The notes: a model not told the origin generated them from the letters alone. Counted from the first letter of the stretch, positions 18,292 to 26,616 are shown. The stretch is 64,000 nucleotides of DNA from Paenibacillus sp. J45TS6 (GCF_018403285.1 NZ_BOSJ01000002.1:124001-188000); one strand, 5' to 3'. Numbers and translations are program-made.

Positions 18292-19163
18292 TAGGATACC
18301 GCTGCTTTCGGTCCTTCTCCTAATAGAGCAGGATATCTAGAAGCTACTTCTAAAAACAAGTGCATTTTCGTTTCATCATCAACATAGGCCCGCTTTGTGA
18401 ACACATCATATTCATTACTCTCTACTGCATGTAAGATCGAGGCATAATATGATGAAGCGAGTTCAATGGCAAAGCCGCTTACTTGAGGATAAGTCCCTAT
18501 ATCCGATAATCCGATTTCAAACCATTTTAGTGCCATCTTTCTTAATTCGGTAAGCAAAGATACAAACCGTTCATCTATAATTTCGTTATGAAAGTCTTCT
18601 TCTGTATAGCCATGGGCTTTCATCATCTCTAGCGGGAGATAGCGGCGACCTCTCCTTTGGTCTTCTCCAACATCCCGAATGATGTTCACAATCTGCATTG
18701 CTTTGCCTAGTGCAATCCCTGATTCCATGACCTTTATTCCGCTGTCATCGCGAAGCACGGGAAGCAGCATCTCACCAACCGTCCCTGCAACCAGATAGCA
18801 GTAGTGCTCAAGCTCATCTACCGTAGAATACTGAGTCAGGGTTAAGTCTGATAATTGTCCATCCATTTGTCTGAAAAATGGGGCTTTTGACAACATGGGA
18901 AACGTATCAAACAACCAGCGAAGTGCCGGCCATATAAAGTGACCCTCGGCCTTTTCAAGCTCATGTAATTGTTCTCGAAGCTCATGAATAGAATAAGGGG
19001 CCTTCTCTGGTTCATCTACACTGTCATCGATGATCCGGCAGAATGCATATATCACAAATACGGCTTCACGCCTGGGACTCGGTAAACCATAAAAAGCATG
19101 ATAAAAAGAAGTCGAACCCTTCTTGATCATTTCCTCACAGCGTTCGAATATCATTTCGTTCAT
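18291..19163 (-). CDS. crtM: Dehydrosqualene/squalene/phytoene synthase (CrtM-like)
   Basis: A 290-residue trans-isoprenyl diphosphate head-to-head synthase. First aspartate-rich motif DDSVDE at 46-51, second NIIRDVGED near 161-169, plus AVFVIYAFCRIIDD and RRYLPLEMM. In a Firmicute with CrtN-type desaturases the expected reaction is 2 farnesyl-PP to 4,4'-diapophytoene (C30). Start ATG at 19163 overlaps the upstream stop as ATGA and has GGAG 8 nt before it. Confidence 0.93.
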   Translation of the reverse strand: MNEMIFERCEEMIKKGSTSFYHAFYGLPSPRREAVFVIYAFCRIIDDSVDEPEKAPYSIHELREQLHELEKAEGHFIWPALRWLFDTFPMLSKAPFFRQMDGQLSDLTLTQYSTVDELEHYCYLVAGTVGEMLLPVLRDDSGIKVMESGIALGKAMQIVNIIRDVGEDQRRGRRYLPLEMMKAHGYTEEDFHNEIIDERFVSLLTELRKMALKWFEIGLSDIGTYPQVSGFAIELASSYYASILHAVESNEYDVFTKRAYVDDETKMHLFLEVASRYPALLGEGPKAAVS

Positions 19164-20623
19164 GATCTCAACTCCTTTATTAGTTGATTAACTGCCAGCT
19201 TCGCGCCCTGCATCACGATGGGCACGCCCCCGCCTGGATGAATCGAAGCGCCTGCCGCATACAAACCCTGGATATTCGGATAAGGTTTCGGCTGAGGACG
19301 ATAAACTCCGGATTGAGACAATACCGGCGCGATGCCAAAGCTTCCTCCTCCATACAATCCATCACGCTTGGCGTCGTTTGGTGTACGCACTTTTTTCCAG
19401 CGGATATTTTCCCTGAGGGCTGGGAATGCTTTTTTTTCTGCCTCTTCAAGCACTTTCTCTACCAGCTTATCCGTTTCCTCCCCATGAGAGAATCTTTCGG
19501 CGTTGGGTACAGGTATTAAAAAATAGAGAACACTATGACCTTCTGGTGCCGCAGATGCATCCGCATGAACGGGATTAAATACATAGAAGGAAGGATGTTC
19601 AGGAAGCCTATGCTTCTGAAACACTTCTTTCATGTTAGAGACAAAAGCGCTCGGAAGGAAAAACTGATGCGTCGTTGCTTCCTCAAACCTTTTTTCTACG
19701 CCCAAATATACTAGCAAACAACCAGAAGATGCTTTGTATGCACGTCTTTTTCGTCGTTGCTTCGGAGCCAGAAGCTCTGTAATCTGCGGAAAATCGCCAT
19801 TAAATAGGGTAGCATCATAATGAGTTGTTCCTTGTGAAGTCACGATTCCTTTGCAGCTTCCTTCTTCGATCACCAGCGACGTAACCTCTTCACCGAAATG
19901 AAAGATTACCCCGCGATTCTTTAATTCCTCTTCCAGTATGGAAGCCAGTGAAGCATATCCGCCTTTGAGAATCCATACTCCATACTCATGTTCTGCATAA
20001 GGTAGCAAGGTATAAATACCGGGTGTCGACAGCGGTGACCCGCCGATGTATAAACTTTGCAAAGAATAAGCATCTTTCAGTTGATCACTGTGGAAGTAAC
20101 GGCTCATCGCAGAACGCAGACTCGTATAAGCTCTCATCTGTTTTAGAAGGCCCGTCATCTCGCGAGTATAGAAATCCCTTTGCTTCGGGAAAGGCCTCTC
20201 AAGAATTGCACTTACCCCTCTTGGAAACAGCGGGTCCATATCGGCCATAAACTGCTCAAACCCTTTGCCTTCACCTGGGAATACACGGTTAATCTCGTCT
20301 ACCTGTTCTTCCCTTCTTGACCACTTATTCAGTACTCTTCCATCTTCAAAATAAAAACGGTGCATCGGATCGCAGCGAATCAGTTCCACTTTGGAACGAT
20401 CCACGCCGGCTTCTTCCAGAATACTCAGGAGCATATCCGGCAATAAAACAATCGTCGGCCCCTGATCAATTCGATATATCCCTTCTTCTTCGTAAGCAAG
20501 CCGGCCGCCTGTACGATGGGATTTTTCATAGATCGTCACTTGATATCCTTGTTTCGTTAATAGCAGAGCGGCTGTCAGCCCACCGATTCCAGAGCCTACA
20601 ATGGCAATCTGTTTCTTGTTCAT
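19160..20623 (-). CDS. CrtN-family phytoene/diapophytoene desaturase (second paralogue)
   Basis: A 487-residue FAD amine-oxidase-fold protein: IAIVGSGIGGLTAALLLTKQGYQVTIYEK, RIDQGPTIVLLP, LYIGGSPLSTPGIYTLLPYAE, C-terminal LYAAGASIHPGGGVPIVMQGAKLA. It would add conjugated double bonds to the C30 chain, or oxidise an end; which of the three paralogues performs which step cannot be read from sequence. ATG at 20623 overlaps the upstream stop as ATGA with AGGG 8 nt upstream; an ATG 6 nt earlier is less well placed. Confidence 0.88.
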   Translation of the reverse strand: MNKKQIAIVGSGIGGLTAALLLTKQGYQVTIYEKSHRTGGRLAYEEEGIYRIDQGPTIVLLPDMLLSILEEAGVDRSKVELIRCDPMHRFYFEDGRVLNKWSRREEQVDEINRVFPGEGKGFEQFMADMDPLFPRGVSAILERPFPKQRDFYTREMTGLLKQMRAYTSLRSAMSRYFHSDQLKDAYSLQSLYIGGSPLSTPGIYTLLPYAEHEYGVWILKGGYASLASILEEELKNRGVIFHFGEEVTSLVIEEGSCKGIVTSQGTTHYDATLFNGDFPQITELLAPKQRRKRRAYKASSGCLLVYLGVEKRFEEATTHQFFLPSAFVSNMKEVFQKHRLPEHPSFYVFNPVHADASAAPEGHSVLYFLIPVPNAERFSHGEETDKLVEKVLEEAEKKAFPALRENIRWKKVRTPNDAKRDGLYGGGSFGIAPVLSQSGVYRPQPKPYPNIQGLYAAGASIHPGGGVPIVMQGAKLAVNQLIKELRS

Positions 20624-22170
20624 GTCCATTGCCCTGCTTCCTTCCCTTTTTTAATGAGGGGACGTGCGGTTTGTTTTTTGGCGTCATCCTCTTGAATTAA
20701 CCCCACAGATATTTTGGCAGATTCAAAAATGGTAGGCAGACCGCTGCCCGGATGGGTTCCACCGCCGACGAGATAGACACCTTCCACTTCCTCGAATCGG
20801 TTATGCGGTCTTAAATACATCATCTGGCCAAGCTTATGTGAGAGATTAAAGAGCGCTCCATTATAAATATCCAGCTCTTTTTCCCACTGAAGCGGGGTGA
20901 AAAACATCTCTTCTTCGATACATTCAGACAAACCTGCAAGTTCCGGAATCTGTTCCAGACGATCCATCATTCTCTGCCGGATCTCTGCTCGCTGTCCATC
21001 CCAATCTATATCCGCTGTCGTATTCGGTGTTGGCATCAGCACATACAGGGATGACTTGCCTTCCGGCGCCAGAGTCGGGTCAAGCACAGACGGATTATGA
21101 ACATAAATGGAAGGGTCTTCTGATAAAACCTTATGCAGCGTCATCTCATCCACATTTTTACGATAATCGGCGGCAAAATGAACGGAATGATGAGCAAGGT
21201 CGATTTTCTTGTTCACGCCAAGATAAAGCATGGCACCGGAGCAGGAATACTTCATATCCTTGATTTTCTCAGGCGTGTATTTCTTCAGTACCCCAGGCTC
21301 AAACAGTTTGTTCATCGATGCAGCGAAGTCTCCATTTAGCACAACATGATCTGCCTTCACTTCTTCCCCGTTCTCAAGTAAAAGACCTTGCGCTCTGCCT
21401 TGCTCCACTTGAATCTTCTGCACAGCCGTACTTGTGTGGATCGTTCCTCCATACTCCCGAATGACATCGGCCATCGCTTGGAAGATCTGATTGACTCCGC
21501 CTTTCGGGTGATGTAATCCAAAATGATGTTCTATATAAGAAAGAATCGTAAACGTTCCTGGACAATCCCAAGCGGACATCCCTAAATATTTAGCCTGGAA
21601 AGTAAATCCCCACCGGAGCCGTTCATCTTGAAAATACCGAGAGAGTCTGCCGTAAACCGTATCTTGTAGATGAAGATAAGGAAGTGCCTTGATCGCATCT
21701 TGTTTTATGTAATCAGATAACTTGCCAAAAGGTCTGCGTAGGAGCGGCTCTACCTTTTGGTATTTAACCGATTCATCCCGCATAAAATTTCTGTAGTTCT
21801 GTTCATCTCCTGGAAACACGCGTGCAATCTCTGCCGCTGTCTTCTCTTCATCACTGGAAGGTCTGAATACGGTATCCCCAAAATGGAGAGAATACAGTGG
21901 GTCGAGCTGCTGCATATCCACATAATCATATAAAGACCTGCCCACCTTCTGGAACATTTCTTCAAGCAGATGGGGCATCATCAAAAAGGTAGCTCCGCGG
22001 TCGAAACGATAGTCTCCAAGCTCTAGTCTCGCAGATCGTCCTCCAATCCCCGCTTGTTTTTCATATATATCAACTTTATATCCCTGGCCGGCAAGCAGCA
22101 TCCCTGCCGCCAACCCCCCAGGCCCAGCTCCAATGACAACAGCTTGTCTCTTGTTCTGATTATGGTTCAT
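20620..22170 (-). CDS. crtN: Diapophytoene desaturase (CrtN-like), first gene of the crt operon
   Basis: A 516-residue FAD desaturase: AVVIGAGPGGLAAGMLLAGQGYKVDIYEK, YRFDRGATFLMMPHLL, KYLGMSAWDCPGTFTILSYIEHHFG, C-terminal YLVGGGTHPGSGLPTIFESAKIS. It is the first cistron; AGGTGA lies 7 nt before the ATG. A promoter (22269-22297) and four 11-bp-spaced TACAAA-type boxes precede it, pointing to control by the adjacent CarH protein. Assigning it as the diapophytoene desaturase (CrtNa) is the usual reading for the first desaturase in such loci. Confidence 0.88.
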   Translation of the reverse strand: MNHNQNKRQAVVIGAGPGGLAAGMLLAGQGYKVDIYEKQAGIGGRSARLELGDYRFDRGATFLMMPHLLEEMFQKVGRSLYDYVDMQQLDPLYSLHFGDTVFRPSSDEEKTAAEIARVFPGDEQNYRNFMRDESVKYQKVEPLLRRPFGKLSDYIKQDAIKALPYLHLQDTVYGRLSRYFQDERLRWGFTFQAKYLGMSAWDCPGTFTILSYIEHHFGLHHPKGGVNQIFQAMADVIREYGGTIHTSTAVQKIQVEQGRAQGLLLENGEEVKADHVVLNGDFAASMNKLFEPGVLKKYTPEKIKDMKYSCSGAMLYLGVNKKIDLAHHSVHFAADYRKNVDEMTLHKVLSEDPSIYVHNPSVLDPTLAPEGKSSLYVLMPTPNTTADIDWDGQRAEIRQRMMDRLEQIPELAGLSECIEEEMFFTPLQWEKELDIYNGALFNLSHKLGQMMYLRPHNRFEEVEGVYLVGGGTHPGSGLPTIFESAKISVGLIQEDDAKKQTARPLIKKGKEAGQWT

Positions 22171-22261
22171 TGCAGACTCACCTTTCTATAATTACGGTTA
22201 GGATTAGCGGATATGATAGACAATATTCACAATCTTCCCAATATATTCATCCATAACGTTA

Positions 22262-22319
22262 TACAAATATAATACAAATCATCGTGGATAAAGTAAAGTT
22301 AAGACAAACATTATACAAA
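22262..22319. promoter_or_regulatory. Candidate CarH operator and promoter of the crt operon
   Basis: Minus-strand promoter TTTACT (22297-22292), 17-nt spacer, TATTAT (22274-22269). On the plus strand TACAAA occurs at 22262 and 22273 (11 bp apart, covering -10 and start site), and GACAAA at 22303 and TACAAA at 22314 (11 bp apart, just upstream of -35); a degenerate AGTAAA at 22292 is also 11 bp from 22303. CarH of Thermus is known to bind 11-bp direct repeats at its promoter. The 276-nt region also holds the carH terminator; nothing else is recognised. Confidence 0.65.
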
Positions 22320-22369
22320 CTTTTTACACTAACTTCTTCTCCTGAACACAAAAACAGCATTCAAAAAAC

Positions 22370-22405
22370 AAAAAAGCACCCTCTTTTCATATCAAAGAGC
22401 GTGCT
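22370..22405 (-). terminator. Intrinsic terminator after carH
   Basis: Minus strand AGCACGCTCTTT / AAAGAGGGTGCT stem followed by TTTTTTG. It lies 41 nt past the carH stop and separates carH from the crt promoter. Confidence 0.85.
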
Positions 22406-22445
22406 AGTATATTATTTATCGCTACTGTTTCACTGTATTCTGTAT

Positions 22446-23402
22446 CTATCTTTTAAAATATAGATCTCCCGGATGGAATTTCGCCATATACGTTTCTGTA
22501 AACCAGTCCTGCCAATCATGAGCACTTCCCGTCATGATCCACTGCGGATACTTCGGATTTTTTGCTTTTTCATACCCTTGTCCACCGAGCGCAAACTGTA
22601 TATCTGGAGCATGCTTCAGAATCGTTGTTATCACATTGTCCGCTGTTTCAGCCATCTCTTCATTCGTCACCGAAATACATACAAGATCAATCTTCTGATC
22701 CTTGAGAATGGGAAGCACTCCCTCGGTAGGTGTATTTGCACCTAGATAAAGTACCTCTGCTCCATTCTTTCTTAAGAATAAACTAAAGAGCATTAGACCG
22801 ACCTGATGATGTTCTCCTTCTGGACACATGGCCAGCACTTTTGGTAAGTGAGGATAAATCGGGAATAAATGAAAGAACTGATAAAACCGCTGAGAGATCA
22901 GCTGCGTCATATAGTGTTCTTGAGCAACCGAAGCTCGTCCGTTCTCCCACGCATCCCCTACCCGAATCAGTATAGGCACCAGCACTTGATAAAACATCGC
23001 ATCGTATCCGTACATCGTAAATCCAAAATCAATAAGAGCGTTTGCTCGTTCTCCCTGGAATTGAAACAAAGACTGGTAAATTTGATCTTCCATTTTCCGA
23101 AATGCATCTTCATTTCCACCCTGTGGAATGGGCTGGGCGAGTACTGCATCGGCTTTACTTTGTTCTTCCTTATGGGTTTTTAACAATCGTACCGCATGGG
23201 AAATGCTCATATGGTTAGAATCGACCTGCTCTTTGAGCCAGCGCAAATCCTCTACATTTTCTTCCGTATAGATTCGGTATCCGGAATCTGTTCGCAGGGG
23301 TTCCACCGCATGATATCTGTTCTCCCACGCCCGCAGGGTTACGGCAGGAATCCCCAACATTTCAGTAACCTGTTTAATTGAATACAAAAGGCATTCACTC
23401 AC
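22446..23402 (-). CDS. carH: CarH/LitR-type MerR regulator with cobalamin-binding photoreceptor domain
   Basis: A 318-residue protein. Residues 7-75 form a MerR winged helix (YSIKQVTEMLGIPAVTLRAWENRY, RTDSGYRIYTEE). The middle is the helical bundle with the CarH motif W-x9-E-H at W152, E162, H163, and the C-terminal Rossmann domain has E-x-H-x-x-G at 197-202 (His199 the expected lower cobalt ligand) and LYLGANTPTEGVLPIL. In CarH proteins adenosylcobalamin stabilises a DNA-binding tetramer in the dark, and light breaks the Co-C bond and releases DNA. Adjacent to the crt operon, so it most likely represses carotenogenesis in the dark. The start is GTG at 23402; a stop codon lies in frame upstream and the ribosome binding site is weak. 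Confidence 0.9.
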   Translation of the reverse strand: MSECLLYSIKQVTEMLGIPAVTLRAWENRYHAVEPLRTDSGYRIYTEENVEDLRWLKEQVDSNHMSISHAVRLLKTHKEEQSKADAVLAQPIPQGGNEDAFRKMEDQIYQSLFQFQGERANALIDFGFTMYGYDAMFYQVLVPILIRVGDAWENGRASVAQEHYMTQLISQRFYQFFHLFPIYPHLPKVLAMCPEGEHHQVGLMLFSLFLRKNGAEVLYLGANTPTEGVLPILKDQKIDLVCISVTNEEMAETADNVITTILKHAPDIQFALGGQGYEKAKNPKYPQWIMTGSAHDWQDWFTETYMAKFHPGDLYFKR

Positions 23403-23427
23403 TCTCTTCTATCATCCGGTCCGTGCC

Positions 23428-23447
23428 TTAAGGAGAAGTCTCCTTAA
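23428..23447. promoter_or_regulatory. Perfect palindrome in the carH leader
   Basis: TTAAGGAGA-AG-TCTCCTTAA: 9-bp arms around two bases, about 25 nt upstream of the carH GTG and downstream of the predicted start site. On the RNA it would be a hairpin containing an AAGGAG sequence. It may be an operator for another regulator or a leader hairpin affecting translation; there is no direct evidence for either. Confidence 0.4.
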
Positions 23448-23453
23448 ACATTC

Positions 23454-23500
23454 TACAAAAATAGTACATTCATTATACACAAACCAAAATTCACTGTCGA
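23454..23500 (-). promoter_or_regulatory. carH promoter overlapped by three 11-bp direct repeats
   Basis: Minus-strand promoter TCGACA (23500-23495), 17-nt spacer, TATAAT (23477-23472). Plus-strand TACAAA at 23454, TACATT at 23465 and TACACA at 23476 recur exactly every 11 bp and cover the -10 and start site. The spacing matches that at the crt promoter and the direct-repeat operator known for CarH, suggesting autorepression. Confidence 0.65.
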
Positions 23501-23650
23501 TAACCCTTGTTCCTCTACTCTTGTATATAGGATAAGAGGACCATGCTTCAACAGGTGTATGTTGGTGTTAATAGTGTTCAGGCTGCCTGCTTACCTGCTT
23601 GAATAGGCCTGTATACATATATCAACTATTTACTTGAAGGGATGTTTCGT

Positions 23651-25162
23651 ATGAACAAGCATTCTAAAAATAATCCAGTAATACCGTATTCCCCGTCCTC
23701 TTACCCTATAAAATCAGCGACCAAAAAAAAGAGGCCGGTAAAGAAATTCATCTTCTGGTTTTTACTTGTTAATATCGTTTGGCTTGCTGCCGTTGTCATC
23801 TATCAAATGAATAAACCTCTGCCTGAGGGTGTTGCTTTTGAAGGTCAGGTCCATCAAGTAGAGGATGTTGACTTCATAACAGACCTTACCTACCCTTCCT
23901 CAAATGGAAAGATGGAACATGAGCAGCAGATTATTAAACGCATGGAGAAGATTGTGAACGAAGCGCAGCAGTTTCTAGTCATTGATCTATTTTTATTTAA
24001 CAATTACCAGCATACCGATCAGAAATTTCCCGAAGCGAGTGAACGATTTACGAACCTGCTTGTGAACAAAAAGAAAGAGAACCCGGAAATGGACATTGTC
24101 TTCATTACAGATGAAGTAAATACCAATTATAATTCTCATCCAAATGCACTGCTTGAGCGAATGAAGCAACATGGAATACGGGTTGTTATCACCGATGTGG
24201 ATTCACTTCGCGACTCTACACCGCTGTATTCAGCGGTATGGCGTACCTATTTTCAGTGGTTTGGACAGTCCGGTAACGGATGGCTCCCCAATCTCATGGC
24301 AAGCGATGGTCCCGATGTTACATTACGGTCCTATCTTAAACTCATGAATGTAAAAGCCAATCACCGAAAACTAGTAGCCAGTGAGAAAAACGCGATTGTG
24401 GCCTCGGCTAATGTACATGACCCTAGTATTTATCACTCTAATATTGCCTTTGAAGTCAGCGGGAATATCATAGGGGATATGCTCAAAGCCGAACAAGCGG
24501 TACTGGATATTTCAGGCGGAGGACAACTCCCGGTCTTTACTCCTTCTCATGAAGACGAGTTAGGTCCCATCAGCGTTCGTTACCTGACCGAAGGGAAAGT
24601 TGCAGGATACGCAGTTAACCTCATCAATGAAGCGAAAAAAGGAGACACCCTCTGGATGGGCATGTTCTATCTCGCGGACCGTGATATCAAATCAGCACTG
24701 CTAGAGGCGGCTTCACGCGGAGCTGCGGTAAAACTGATTCTAGACCCGAACGAAAATGCGTTTGGTCAGAAAAAAATAGGGATTCCAAATCGGCCCGTTG
24801 CCCAGGAACTCACAGACGAATCAGAGGGGAACATTGAAATCAGGTGGTACAATACCACCAAAGAACAGTACCATACAAAACTTCTGTATCTCTCACGCAG
24901 TAACGGACCTCAGCTGATTTTGGGAGGCTCAACTAATTTTACGCCGCGTAATCTGAATAATTATAATCTGGAGAATGATCTCTATATGGAAGCTCCCGAA
25001 GACAGTAAACTGGTAACCCAAATGAATCAATACTTTGAGCGTTTGTGGACGAATGAAGATGCCGAATTTACACTCGATCTAGCCGAATATAAAGATGACA
25101 TCCCATTTTTCAAAGACATTCTATATAAACTGCAATACTCTCTTGGTTTCACTACGTTCTAA
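23651..25162 (+). CDS. Phospholipase D / cardiolipin synthase family protein, membrane-anchored
   Basis: About 503 residues. A Lys-rich N-terminus is followed by one TM segment (FIFWFLLVNIVWLAAVVIY, about residues 34-52), then two PLD-like halves. First half: NHRKLVASEKNAIVASANVHDPS (H-x-K); second: YHTKLLYLSRS...LILGGSTNFTPRNLNNYNLENDL. The canonical HxKx4D is only partly kept (H-R-K and H-T-K present, Asp position altered), so activity and substrate are uncertain; phosphatidyl transfer or hydrolysis at the outer face of the membrane is the family role. It is divergent from carH, with a shared 250-nt region. GAAGGG lies 9 nt before ATG 23651; the ATG at 23642 touches it and is rejected. Terminator follows. 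Confidence 0.8.
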   Translation: MNKHSKNNPVIPYSPSSYPIKSATKKKRPVKKFIFWFLLVNIVWLAAVVIYQMNKPLPEGVAFEGQVHQVEDVDFITDLTYPSSNGKMEHEQQIIKRMEKIVNEAQQFLVIDLFLFNNYQHTDQKFPEASERFTNLLVNKKKENPEMDIVFITDEVNTNYNSHPNALLERMKQHGIRVVITDVDSLRDSTPLYSAVWRTYFQWFGQSGNGWLPNLMASDGPDVTLRSYLKLMNVKANHRKLVASEKNAIVASANVHDPSIYHSNIAFEVSGNIIGDMLKAEQAVLDISGGGQLPVFTPSHEDELGPISVRYLTEGKVAGYAVNLINEAKKGDTLWMGMFYLADRDIKSALLEAASRGAAVKLILDPNENAFGQKKIGIPNRPVAQELTDESEGNIEIRWYNTTKEQYHTKLLYLSRSNGPQLILGGSTNFTPRNLNNYNLENDLYMEAPEDSKLVTQMNQYFERLWTNEDAEFTLDLAEYKDDIPFFKDILYKLQYSLGFTTF

Positions 25163-25184
25163 CTCATCATCATAGGGACGGCCG

Positions 25185-25210
25185 AAAACCCGCTGCAGAA
25201 GCGGGTTTTT
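25185..25210 (+). terminator. Intrinsic terminator after the PLD gene
   Basis: AAACCCGCT / AGCGGGTTT stem with a 5-nt loop and a T run ending at 25210, 22 nt past the stop codon. Confidence 0.9.
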
Positions 25211-25284
25211 GTCATGAACTTTCGGTGGTTATGAGCTAAAGAGAAGGTTGACATCGAAATTCGATTATGAAAAAATACATTAGG

Positions 25285-25298
25285 CTAACGATCGTTAG
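25285..25298. promoter_or_regulatory. Operator palindrome of the TetR-SMR operon
   Basis: CTAACGATCGTTAG is a perfect 14-bp palindrome ending 14 nt before the TetR start, typical of TetR-family operators. A TTGACA hexamer at 25248-25253 and a second palindrome ATCGAA-A-TTCGAT (25253-25265) lie just upstream. Likely autoregulation of the whole three-gene operon. Confidence 0.7.
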
Positions 25299-25312
25299 GT
25301 AGGTGATAGAAA

Positions 25313-25921
25313 ATGAGTTCAACCTCTATTAAACAAGTGGCTCTGACCCAGTTTGCTCGTGAAGGTTATGAAGGAGCTTCGCTTCGTAAAATTGCCGAGG
25401 AAGTCGGGATTAAGAAGCCTTCCATCTATGCGCACTATAAAAACAAGGAGGATTTATTCCTTCATGTCGTACGCTATGTATTTGGGCTGGAACGCAGGAG
25501 AATTCTCACCTTTTTTCAGGAGCAAAAAAATCTTGGATCACCACTGGAGCTCAGGCTGCGAGGATTACTCGACTGGATTCAAGAAGAATTTGAATCTCAG
25601 GATGCGGGCAGATTCCTGTTGCGAACGTCTTACTTCCCTCCTCAAGCTTTATATAGGGAAGTCATGGATATTGTATATCCCTTCTTAGACGGGCTAGAGA
25701 GAACACTAGCCAAGTTTATTGCATCAGAAGCTTGGAACGGTGAGCTTTCTCAAGAAGAAGCCATGCAATTTGCCGTTGCTTATATGACATTGATTGACGG
25801 AGTATCCGTAGAGCTGCTCTATGGGGACTCGGCTCGTTATCAAAAGAGGCTTCAGGCAGCCTGGCCTATATTTTGGCAAGGAATTATACATCAATTCGAG
25901 AAAAAGGAGTCTACATCATGA
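25313..25921 (+). CDS. TetR family regulator of an SMR efflux pair
   Basis: A 202-residue protein with an N-terminal TetR helix-turn-helix: ALTQFAREGYEGASLRKIAEEVGIKKPSIYAHYKNKEDLF at residues 10-48. The C-terminal ligand domain is not diagnostic. AGGTGAT precedes the ATG. Its stop overlaps the first SMR start (ATGA), so it is co-transcribed with both transporter subunits, and the 14-bp palindrome upstream is the probable operator. Inducer unknown; cationic biocides or guanidinium-like compounds are possible. Confidence 0.88.
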   Translation: MSSTSIKQVALTQFAREGYEGASLRKIAEEVGIKKPSIYAHYKNKEDLFLHVVRYVFGLERRRILTFFQEQKNLGSPLELRLRGLLDWIQEEFESQDAGRFLLRTSYFPPQALYREVMDIVYPFLDGLERTLAKFIASEAWNGELSQEEAMQFAVAYMTLIDGVSVELLYGDSARYQKRLQAAWPIFWQGIIHQFEKKESTS

Positions 25922-26277
25922 ATCGCTACTGGTTATTCGTTGTGCTCGGAGGGGTCATTGAGATCCTATGGGTATCTGGTCTTAAGCACGCCTCCACCCC
26001 GCTGGAATGGATTGGAACCGTACTATCCATTGCGGCTAGCTTCTGGCTTATCATTGAAGCGTCCAGAAAACTTCCAGTCGGCACCGTATATGCCGTATTT
26101 ACTGGTCTCGGTACAGCAGGGACTGTTATCACTGAAATGCTCCTGTTTGGGGAACCCTTCCGTATTACAAAAGTTTTGCTGATCGCGCTCTTACTTGTAG
26201 GGGTAATCGGACTCAAGCTGGTTACGGACGAGTCTTCCAAGACAGAGTCTTCGTCTTCACAAGGAGGTGCTGTCTAG
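25918..26277 (+). CDS. ykkC: SMR family efflux subunit (YkkC-like)
   Basis: A 119-residue, four-TM small multidrug resistance protein. Glu in TM1 (GGVIEILWVSGLKHA) is the coupling residue; PVGTVYAVFTGLGTAGTVITEMLLFGEP and VGVIGLKLVT match B. subtilis YkkC almost segment for segment. It forms a heteromer with the next gene in paired SMR systems. Start ATG overlaps the TetR stop; AAAAGGAG precedes it. Confidence 0.9.
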   Translation: MNRYWLFVVLGGVIEILWVSGLKHASTPLEWIGTVLSIAASFWLIIEASRKLPVGTVYAVFTGLGTAGTVITEMLLFGEPFRITKVLLIALLLVGVIGLKLVTDESSKTESSSSQGGAV

Positions 26278-26592
26278 ATGGCATGGTTAGCAGTCGTTCT
26301 CGCAGGAATGAGTGAAATCCTTGGAGTCATTGGGATTAAAGGGCTCACGACAGGTAAAGGCAAAAAATATTTTCTGCTCATGGGACTTAGTTTCCTCCTC
26401 AGTTTCTCTCTTCTTTCTTATGCTATGCAATCCCTCTCCATGGGTACAGCTTATGCCGTGTGGACAGGGATTGGTACCGTAGGAAGTACACTTGTCGGTA
26501 TGTTCGTATTTGGTGAACCGAAAGAAGCGAAACGTTTATTATTTATTTCCATGATTCTCTGTTCCGCTGTCGGCCTGAAACTTATTGGCTGA
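26278..26592 (+). CDS. ykkD: SMR family efflux subunit (YkkD-like)
   Basis: A 104-residue, four-TM SMR protein starting directly after the partner's stop. Glu in TM1 (LAGMSEILGVIGIKG) and SLLSYAMQSLSMGTAYAVWTGIGTVGSTLVGM, ILCSAVGLKL match YkkD. Together they should export small cationic compounds by proton antiport. There is no guanidine riboswitch upstream; control is through the TetR gene. Confidence 0.9.
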   Translation: MAWLAVVLAGMSEILGVIGIKGLTTGKGKKYFLLMGLSFLLSFSLLSYAMQSLSMGTAYAVWTGIGTVGSTLVGMFVFGEPKEAKRLLFISMILCSAVGLKLIG

Positions 26593-26616
26593 TATTTCGT
26601 ATCATAGTAAGGCTCT

